Positions 1 through 8,400 of a stretch of DNA of 11,506 bases are shown piece by piece. The stretch is from Promethearchaeota archaeon (GTDB lineage Archaea > Asgardarchaeota > Lokiarchaeia > Sigynarchaeales > SOKP01): positions 1-11,506 of the forward strand of contig JAEOTJ010000483.1 of the NCBI GenBank assembly GCA_016839905.1, given 5' to 3'. The notes beneath the pieces are model-generated. The model was not told where the DNA came from. It saw only the letters and a list, made by a program, of their open reading frames with translations, and searched no databases. The stretch's first letter is position 1. The number at the start of each line of letters is the position of its first letter. The position numbers were made by a program, and so were the translations under genes.

Positions 1-225
1 TTTTCTGAACAAGAAGAGAGTTTTGGCAGAGGAACTAAAATTGAGGAGAATACTTTCGAAAGTAAGCCCTATAGACCTACGCATTACTTTACAGAAGAAG
101 ATTTATTACAGCACTTCTATGCTTTCTGTGTGATTGAAACAGATATTATTGAAGAAAAAGAGAATCACGGTGAACTAGGATTACATACTCATAGATTAAG
201 ATATATTTTTGTAAAAAAAGAGTAG
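1..225 (+). CDS. C-terminal fragment of a probable class I SAM-dependent methyltransferase
   Basis: An open frame enters from the left edge in frame 1 and ends at TAG 223-225, giving 74 residues with no start in the window. The visible part has the pattern GRGTKIEENTF, then a HYFTEEDL segment and a short closing beta-strand (RLRYIFVKKE). This matches the end of small class I methyltransferases of the TehB/UbiE-like type, where a G-x-G-x-E-x-NTF strand is followed by 'hhFTeeeL...F' and a last strand ending in basic residues. The SAM-binding glycine motif would lie upstream and cannot be checked, so substrate and exact family are unknown. It converges on the UROD-family gene on the other strand with only 17 bp between the two stop codons, so their transcripts must terminate inside or past each other. 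Confidence 0.6.
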   Translation, partial: FSEQEESFGRGTKIEENTFESKPYRPTHYFTEEDLLQHFYAFCVIETDIIEEKENHGELGLHTHRLRYIFVKKE

Positions 226-242
226 GAAATTATAAAGGTTTA

Positions 243-1388
243 CTATATCTTATTTATAGGATATTTCCCGAATTTATTCACTGTTTTTAAAATTGTTGGC
301 ACGGTAGTTAACATATGCAGAAATGACGGAAATCCTTCTGAAGTACCCATAAGAAAATTATTTCCGGGAGCAGCACTATTAAGCATTTCTCGAACTTTCA
401 ATCTAACAGCTTTTTGGCCTTGAAGGCTTACTGGTTCAGGAAAATTCGCCCAAATTACTTTGTCTTTCCATAGTTTCCTAGCATTCTCAATTAAGAAATC
501 TCCTACAGGAGGCGGTGTGAAACTTTCAATCACATCAATACGTGTTTTAGCAATAAGATTAGCGATGTTTTTTAAAGTACCATCCATGTGTACAATATAT
601 ATTTTATCTTGTTTATGAATTATATCTGCGACTTCATTATAAAAAGGGAGACTATATTTCTCGAATAGTTTAGGGCTGGTTATAAGGCTAGTAACATTAT
701 CTGGACCCCAAATTGCGTCAGCTGGGGATTCAGCTGCAATTTTATAGATTTCTAACTCCTTTTTGTATATTGCTCTATAGAGCTCATCGAATTCTTTTTG
801 ATGCATATAATAATCTAAGGCAAGTGTTTGAGGCCCCATTAACATTATAAGAGATTGAAGAGGCGACTTGGGTACAAATGTGTCAACAATACCATAGTTC
901 CCTAATATCATTTGAAACTCTTTTAGATCATCATAATATGGAAGATATTCGGCATCTTCTATAAGATATTTTATGACTTCATAATCCTCGAGAGTTTTAA
1001 TTATAAATCCATCTTCAGGAAACCATGGAAGCTGAATTGACATATCCAATCCTTTCACACTCGCTTTTAGAGTAGCATCTGCTTTAGGAGTACTTATTCT
1101 TCCTGTTATTTCATGAGGACTGTCTAGTGCCATGAGAATATCTACGGGAGACCAGGAAGTATGGCTTCTATAGTGATGAACGATATCCATCGTAGCATTA
1201 GGGCAAGAAACCTTATGTGATTGAGTGACCATTGATGCGTGAATACATAATCCTTTATCTAATAGTTTTCGCCATGGTTCATAAACTGCAAGCCCTGCTA
1301 ATTGGAGTGTTTCCAAATACACTGAATATGGTATTATATCTGGTTCTTCACGATGAAGAACTGCTAAAATTCTTTCTCTAGCATTCAT
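243..1388 (-). CDS. UROD-family corrinoid-dependent methyltransferase (MtaA/MtbA/MtoB-like fold)
   Basis: This 381-residue protein has the opening typical of the uroporphyrinogen decarboxylase superfamily (MNARERILAVLHREEPD) and the usual length. The ATG at 1388 is preferred: it overlaps the stop of the upstream corrinoid-protein gene as ATGA and has a purine-rich GGGTGGG a few bases before it; an in-frame GTG at 1400 lacks a comparable site. Members paired with corrinoid proteins move methyl groups between a methylated substrate, cobalamin and a thiol or pterin carrier (MtaA, MtbA, and the O-demethylase MtoB). The TIM-barrel segment that carries the zinc-binding His-x-Cys in MtaA/MtbA reads H-M-D-G here (about His267 and Asp269), and the C-terminal region where the last Cys is expected reads FLMGTSEGFP, without cysteine. 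The metal site, if present, is therefore different. The operon partner strongly suggests methyl transfer rather than haem synthesis; the substrate cannot be inferred. Confidence 0.85.
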   Translation of the reverse strand: MNARERILAVLHREEPDIIPYSVYLETLQLAGLAVYEPWRKLLDKGLCIHASMVTQSHKVSCPNATMDIVHHYRSHTSWSPVDILMALDSPHEITGRISTPKADATLKASVKGLDMSIQLPWFPEDGFIIKTLEDYEVIKYLIEDAEYLPYYDDLKEFQMILGNYGIVDTFVPKSPLQSLIMLMGPQTLALDYYMHQKEFDELYRAIYKKELEIYKIAAESPADAIWGPDNVTSLITSPKLFEKYSLPFYNEVADIIHKQDKIYIVHMDGTLKNIANLIAKTRIDVIESFTPPPVGDFLIENARKLWKDKVIWANFPEPVSLQGQKAVRLKVREMLNSAAPGNNFLMGTSEGFPSFLHMLTTVPTILKTVNKFGKYPINKI

Positions 1389-2032
1389 AGTGTTACCCAC
1401 CCTTTACATTTTTTTACTCCGTCAATTGCATTTCTAGCTAATGCGTCAGCTCCGATATCATCAACGAATTCTTGAGTAATAGGAGCACCTCCAATAATTA
1501 TTTTGATTTGATTTCTAAGATTGGCTTCTTCAAGGGCTTTCATTGTATTACTCACTTCTGGCATTGTTAGCGTAATTAGCACAGAAATAGCCAGAATTTG
1601 AGGTTTTTCATTTCTAACGGCGTCTACGAATTTTTCTGCTGGAACATTAACACCTAAATCTATTACTTCAAATCCTTCAGCTTCAAGAAAAAAACTAACT
1701 ATATTTTTTCCAATATCATGCATATCACCTTTAGCTGTGCCAATAACAACTTTACCAAGGTTTTTCTTTTTCTCAGAACCTTTTATATGAGGTTCTAAAA
1801 TTCTCATGGATTTTTTTACAATTTCTGCTGCCATGAAAAGTTCGGGTAAAAAAAACTCTTCGTTTTCAAATTTATCACCTATTATAACTAATGCTTTAGT
1901 AATTGCATGCTCAATAAATTCATATGGGTCCATTCCTTGAGCTATCGCTTTTTTACACATTTCTTTAGCAGTTTTTATGTCCATATCTACTGCTGCGTTA
2001 ATAAATTCCTCTGCAATTTGTTCATCTGGCAT
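1385..2032 (-). CDS. Methyltransferase cognate corrinoid (B12-binding) protein, MtaC/MtbC/MtoC-like
   Basis: This 215-residue protein has the full two-domain plan of methyltransferase corrinoid proteins. Residues about 1-85 form the helical cap (B12-binding-2 type, with ...GDKFENEEFFLPELFMAAE). From about 93 comes a Rossmann-like cobalamin domain with the D-x-H-x-x-G motif as GDMHDIG: Asp103, His105 (lower axial cobalt ligand) and Gly108. The SVLITLTM strand (about 150-157) and the IIGGAP loop (Gly181-Gly182) that holds the nucleotide tail follow. It shuttles a methyl group on Co between methyltransferases in the cytoplasm. It is first in the operon and its TGA overlaps the ATG of the UROD-family gene (ATGA), implying coupled translation of the two partners. 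A weak AAAGG lies about 11 bases before the ATG. No reductive activase or second methyltransferase is in view. The family is clear; the methyl donor (methylamine, methanol, methoxy-aromatic or other) is not. Confidence 0.93.
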   Translation of the reverse strand: MPDEQIAEEFINAAVDMDIKTAKEMCKKAIAQGMDPYEFIEHAITKALVIIGDKFENEEFFLPELFMAAEIVKKSMRILEPHIKGSEKKKNLGKVVIGTAKGDMHDIGKNIVSFFLEAEGFEVIDLGVNVPAEKFVDAVRNEKPQILAISVLITLTMPEVSNTMKALEEANLRNQIKIIIGGAPITQEFVDDIGADALARNAIDGVKKCKGWVTL

Positions 2033-2063
2033 TTTCTTTTAACCTTTAAAAATTATTGATAAT

Positions 2064-2075
2064 GATATTATATTC
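2064..2075 (-). promoter_or_regulatory. Possible TATA element for the corrinoid/UROD operon
   Basis: On the minus strand this reads GAATATAATATC, 32-43 bases before the ATG at 2032. That distance would give a leader of roughly a dozen bases including AAAGG. The region is so AT-rich that chance TATA-like strings are common, so this is only a candidate. Confidence 0.25.
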
Positions 2076-2380
2076 ATTTCAGTATTATTTATTAATATCT
2101 CAATTATAATTGCTTTTTTTAACACGATTTTTTATGCATCTTTCTATAATCACGATGTTAGAACTAGCTAGAAATTAAAGAAAAACCACTTATTCAAGCA
2201 ATAGGATTAATAATCAAACCAATCTTTTTCATTATTTGACATTTTTCTCCTTACTCTTTTATTGTTATAAATTCTAAATTTCAATTAATCAAACTAAATA
2301 CCAATCTTTTTAAAAATTAAAGACCAAACAAATATTCCTAATACCAGTGTTACTATATAATGTAAAATTTAAGAATCGAA

Positions 2381-2394
2381 GAAAACTATAAATA
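2381..2394 (+). promoter_or_regulatory. Archaeal BRE/TATA promoter of the receptor gene
   Basis: GAAAAC followed by TATAAATA (2387-2394) matches the archaeal BRE (purine/A-rich) plus TATA layout. An initiation site about 25 bases downstream would fall near 2415-2420, only some 5-10 bases before the TTG at 2426. The mRNA would be almost leaderless, in keeping with the lack of a Shine-Dalgarno sequence and supporting TTG as the true start. Confidence 0.5.
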
Positions 2395-2425
2395 TCTCCT
2401 AATATAAGTATAAAATTACCAGAGT

Positions 2426-5400
2426 TTGAAATCTATAAAAAATTTTACTATAAAAGTTAATAAGAAATTGTCTTGGCACAAAAAAAATAGACAAGAAAAT
2501 AAATGCCTGATGATAATACTACTTTTATTATTTTCTTTTATAATATCATTAATAAATCAAGACTCTTTTTTTTTTGAAAATTCTGAGAAATCTATTGATA
2601 ACATTGACTTAGAGAATGATATTTTAAAATTATCTGGGATAATAAAAAAGATTCATATTGACGATAATTGGTCTGATGCAAAAATAGCTGGGTTATGTAA
2701 GGGTTCAGGCACATTTAATGACCCATATGTTATTGAAGATTTTAAAATTGATGGAGAAAATGCAGGAAGCTGTATCCTAATTGAAAATTCTTTTGACTTT
2801 TTCCGAATTGAAAATTGTACTACATATAATACAAAATATATTTATGATATATACCAAAATGGAATTAAATTATATAATGTTGCTAATGGAAATATCACAA
2901 AAAACTACTGTACGGTTTATAATAAATACGGGATTTATGTTGAAAATAGTTTTAATCTAACTATATCTGGAAATACGTTTGAAAATAATGATGCATGTGG
3001 AATATATATTAAAAATTCTAATAATTCACTGATTTTCGATAATGTTGTAAATAATAATGGAGGGGGAGGAATAAAAACTGAGAATTCTCATAATAATACA
3101 ATTTCAGAAAACACGATTTATTCAAATGGTATCGTATTCATTGATGGTTCTAGGAGCTATACTCATGGTATGGATGGAATAATTTTATCAAACAGTGATT
3201 TTAATAATATTTCTAATAATATAATTAAATTTAACACAGGAGATGGGATATTTACCGATGGTACTGATAATAAAATTACCCGAAATAGTTTGGAGAAAAA
3301 TAATGGTAATGGAATATATGTAATTGGGAATAATAATAATATAACAAATAATTATGCTGAAAAAAACGAATACGGAATTTATATAGCGGGGTTTTATAAT
3401 TCTGTTTTCAATAATTCTATGTTTCTTTGTGGTTTAATAGTTTCTGGGAATATTGCGGATATGGGGACTCACATTATAGCTTCTACAAATTTAATTAATG
3501 GTAAACCTTTATATTTTTACATAAATGAGAAAAACCTAGGCACAAACGATTTTACAAATGCAGGACAAGTTATTCTGGTCAATTGTACTAATTCAAAAAT
3601 AGAAAATTTAAATGTTTCAAATGGATCAACAGGAATTTCTATATATAGTTCAAATAACCTTATCATATCTAATAATATTGCTTCCAATAATCTTAGGTAT
3701 GGTATTTTTGTTACTAGCAACTGTGATAATCTTACAATAGATGAGAATTATGTTAATTATAATGATGGATTTGGTATCTTTATCTCCCAAATTACGAATA
3801 GCACGATTTCAGGAAATTATGCTACTAAAAATCTTTATGGGATTTATGTTGAAAGTGGGAACAATAATAAAATCTTGCAGAATAACGCTAAAAATAATTA
3901 TATAGGGATTTTTCTGAGTTATTGCTTTTATAATAATATCTCTGAAAATAACAACAGTGATAATTGGCAACTATACCAAGGGATGGGAGAGCCATCATAT
4001 TTTAGAGGTTATGGAATTCTTTTAGAAAATTGTTATTATAATTTAATTTCTAAAAATACAATTAATAATAACTCTGATTATGGAATATTTATAGAGGGTT
4101 TTAACAATACTCTTTTTGATAATGAAATGAATTTATGTGGATTAGGACTTGGCGGTTCAGTAGATGATTTAAGTTCTCACAATATTAGTACTTCAAATCT
4201 TATTAATGGTAAGCCCTTATATTATTACGTCGATGAAGTAGGATTAAATACGACTCATTTTAATAATCCAGGACAAATTATTCTAATAAATTGCAGTTAC
4301 TCTTCAATTTTTAATTATAATATAGCAAACAGCTCATGTGCAATATTCCTTTCTCATTGTAATAATACTCTAATTTCAAATAATACTTTATCATTCAATA
4401 GTGAATATGGATTGAATTTAGAGTTCTGCTATAATGTTAATATAACCGAAAATAATCTATATAAGAATGTCAAATATGGAGTATTAATCCAAAATTGTAA
4501 TTATTCCGCAATTGAAGAAAATAATGCTAATAATAATGATTTATATGGAATCTATCTGGAACAGTGTTTTTATAATAATATTATTGGAAATGTTATAAAC
4601 CAAAATTTTTTCGGAATTTATTTTGAAAATTGCGGGTTTAACAATATTTATTGCAATATAATAAATAACAACACTAATTATTTTCAAAGCTTGGAAGAAA
4701 CGTCAGCTTATTATTTTGGATATGGAATTATATTAGATAGAAGCAATAATAATATTTTTAATAATAATACTATAGTTCGTAATTATAATGGTATTACAAT
4801 TTTAAATTCTCAATTTAATCATTTTATCGGAAATAATATTAGTTTTAGTAAGAAATATCCTTTTTCCTCATATTCTAGTGAAGGTTCTGGACGTGGTATC
4901 ACTTTATATTCAGGTAATAATAATGAAATTAAAGGAAATTTCTTAGAATATAATATTGGAAGTGGGATCTTGTTAGAAGATTTATCGTCTTCTTGTAAAA
5001 ACACTATTATAATCGATAACTATTTGAAAAACTGTGGAATTCAGATCCCAGAAAATCCTATTAATATAAATACAATTACTATTAATTCTTCAAATCATAT
5101 TAATGATAAACTTTTTTATTTGTATTATAATGAGACTGCCCTTACGTCTAAAAATTTTACAAATGCAGGTCAGGTCGTTTTGGCGTATTGTAATAACTCT
5201 GTAATCTCAAAATTAAATGTTTCTTATGGCACCGGAGGAATCGCTTTATATGATTGTAATAATATAAAAGTAAAAAATAATACAGCTTCATTTAATAGTG
5301 CATATGGGATATATATTGGACAAGATTGTAATAACATCACTATTTCAAATAATACTGTAAATCGAAACAATATAAAATTCACACAATCATCTTATGGTTC

Positions 5401-8400
5401 AGGGATTGTAAGTATTGGGAATAATATTAATATTACAAATAATAAAATTAATTTCAACAACTTTTCTGGGATAATGATATTTGGCAAGAATCAGACAATT
5501 TTAAATAATACTTTGGATGGATGTGGATTATTTTTTGAACCAATGTATCGCACTTTTGAAGAACTTGAATTAATCAATATTGATACTTCAAATAAAGTAA
5601 ACGGTAAGCCAATTTATTACTATGCTAGTAAATCAGGTTTAAAGCCAAATAATTTTACAAATGCGGGACAAATAATCTTAGCAAACTGTAGTAATTCATT
5701 AATAACTGGCGTGAATATTTCAGACGTTTTTTTTGGCATAATCTCAATGTTGTGTAATAATATTACAATTTCTGAAAACATTATTTCTGATAATAAATAT
5801 ATGGGAATATACTATTATGGATACAATAACAGAATAATAGGAAATGATTTTAATAATAATATAGGATATGGAATTTGGGGTGGTGGTTCTAACAATGAAT
5901 TTATTGGAAATTTTTTCAAAAATAATTCTAAACCATTAGCTTCATCAAGTTATGGAGGTAATGGATTATATTTTTTCGGAAATAATAATAATTTCTCAAA
6001 CAACATTATAAGTAATAATTATGATGGGTTTTATTTGAGTGGGAGCTATAACACTGTATCAAATAATAGTATTATTAATAACAGACGAAGAGGATTACAG
6101 GTTGAAGGCTATAGAAATATTATAACTCTTAATTTTATTAGTGAAAACAAAGAAGTTGGTGTTATGTGTGGTGGAGGAGGAAATATGGATGATTATTTCT
6201 TTTGCCAAAGTAATGCTGTATATTACAATAATTTTACAAATAATAATATAGATGCACAGGACAATGGTTTTAATAATCAATGGGATGATGGTTTTGCTGG
6301 TAACTACTGGAGTGATTATACTGGATCTGATATAGATCCAGAAGATGGAATTGGAGATAAAATGCAACCTATTTCTGGAATGGCAGAAACATGTGATCAA
6401 AAACCTCTCTTATATTCTTTTTATAAAGATTATGATGGAGATGGATTAAACAATTATGAAGAATATACTTTAGGAAAAGATCAATATCGAACTAATGTGA
6501 TAAATCCGGATTCAGATTTTGATGGTCTATCTGATTTCTGGGAATGGAGAAATTCAACAAATCCCTGGAGTAATGATAGTGATTATGATCTGATGCCCGA
6601 TTTTTGGGAAGTGATGAATTTTTTGAATCCAATTGGAAATGATGCATTGGGTGATGTTGATAATGATTTGCTCTTAAATCTGTATGAATATCTGAATGGT
6701 ACAAATCCTCATAATAATGATACGGATTTTGATAAGATGCCTGATGGCTGGGAGGTGTTCAATGGATTAAATGCTACTTATGATATAGATAATATGACTG
6801 ATCCTGATAACGATATCCTTTTAAATTTATATGAATATCTGAACGGAACTGATCCTCATAATAACGATACTGATTTTGATAATATGCCTGATGGCTGGGA
6901 GGTGTCTAATGGATTAAATGCTACTTATGGTATAGATAATATGACTGATCCTGATAATGATTTACTCTTAAATTTATATGAATATCTAAACAGTACAGAT
7001 CCTCATAATAATGACACAGATGATGATACATTTTTAGATGGTATTGAAGCTAGTGCTCTATATGATTGGAGAACAGATCCTTTGGATCATTGGTGGTATC
7101 CAATGCCAAATTTAGATGTTTTAAGTTTTGAAGCAACTACAACTGAAATAGGAAAGCCATTTGTATTGAATTTCACAATAACAAATAATGGAATATGGGA
7201 TGCTGAAAATGTTGTCATTATAATTTGGATTGAATACCTGGGAATCACTTTATACAATAATACTAATAACCCGATAGATTTAGCAGTAGATGAAATTTAC
7301 CCTAAACTTATCCAAAGCGAACAAGTTTCAACAGGAGGGGGCTTACTTATGGAATTAATTTTGGATCCTGATAATCTAATCAATGAAACATATAGTATAA
7401 AAAATGGTGATATCCGAGTAGATAGTGAAGGGGATAATTCATTACCAACAACCCTAGTGATTACAGGGGAATTACCGCGTGATGGGGGACTTGGATTAGA
7501 ATGGATTATTTTGATCATTATTGGAACTATTGCCATTACTGGAACTATTAGTGCGTTGGTCATTCTAAGACCTAGAATTAAAAGAAAATTCGCTTTTAAA
7601 AGACAAATTGAGAGTGCAAAAAGAGAATTTGAAAATTTCGAAACCAATATTCGTAGTTTTATTAAAACAAAACTGAAAGACACCTATGAAGCTATATGGT
7701 GGGAGGCAGGTATCCCAGAATACATCAGAAAAACAATAGGACCTAAAATAAAAACTCTTGAAGAAAAAAAACCACAAATACAGATTGATCCGATGGATAT
7801 ATTAGATTTTACCCATTATAGCGCAATAATCACAGATAGTGATAATTGGGAACAGATTTTCTCAAAAACCTTCCCAGATAAAGGTGTAGTTGAGACTAAC
7901 TTTGAAAATTTGAGGATTGTTAAAAGAGATCTTAATGAAGGAACGATCACACGTGAGAATCTATTTAATTATCCATTATATATACATACCATTAGAAATT
8001 ACTTTACAAAAGGATTTAATGTGTTTATAAGTTATGCAACCCTTGATACAGAATACTTTAATGTGAAAGAAGTTGCCAAACGCTTAGAAATTTATCCACA
8101 GATCAATAGAGTTTTCTTTTGGGAAGAAGATAGTGGGGAAAATATCGTTACGTATATGGAAAGAACATTAGCTATGACTAAAGTCTTCGTATTTTTTTGC
8201 ACTGAAAATTCTATTAGGTCTAAAGCTGTAGAAGACGAGTGGCAGGCTGCATTTCAAATGAGGAAAAAAGGTTTAATGAAAATAATTCCGGTATATGAAA
8301 ATGAAGATTTAATTCCATTCTTGCTTACGCCGTTGTTGAATGTTAAATTCACTAACGACGACTTTGATGGATTCATACAAAAACTCTATGAGGAAATATT

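Larger units (their letters stand above)
2033..2425. other. Divergent intergenic region, no gene seen
   Basis: These 393 bp separate the minus-strand corrinoid operon from the plus-strand receptor gene and must hold both promoters. I see no tRNA or credible small ORF. They contain an imperfect direct repeat (TAATCAAACCAATCTTTTT at 2211-2229; the same string with a 7-base insertion at 2286-2311) and a good TATA box next to the receptor gene. Confidence 0.6.

Noticed and set aside
1389..1400. GTG at 1400 as start of the UROD-family gene
   Set aside because: The ATG at 1388 forms the ATGA coupling with the upstream stop, has a better-placed purine-rich site, and matches the usual family N-terminus.
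2900..6250. CRISPR-like array suggested by recurrent AATAAT-type strings
   Set aside because: The repeats are in-frame Asn-rich coils of a protein, not uniform repeats separated by unique spacers.
2426..6400. Annotation as a copper-loading NosD of nitrous oxide reductase
   Set aside because: Only the beta-helix repeat fold and its closing block are shared. There are no nosZ/nosF/nosY neighbours, and the protein continues into CARDB, TM and TIR parts.
3517..7777. Several minus-strand open frames of 61-128 codons within the receptor gene
   Set aside because: All lie antisense to a continuous 1993-codon frame with clear domains. They have no family features and are expected by-products of repetitive AT-rich coding sequence.
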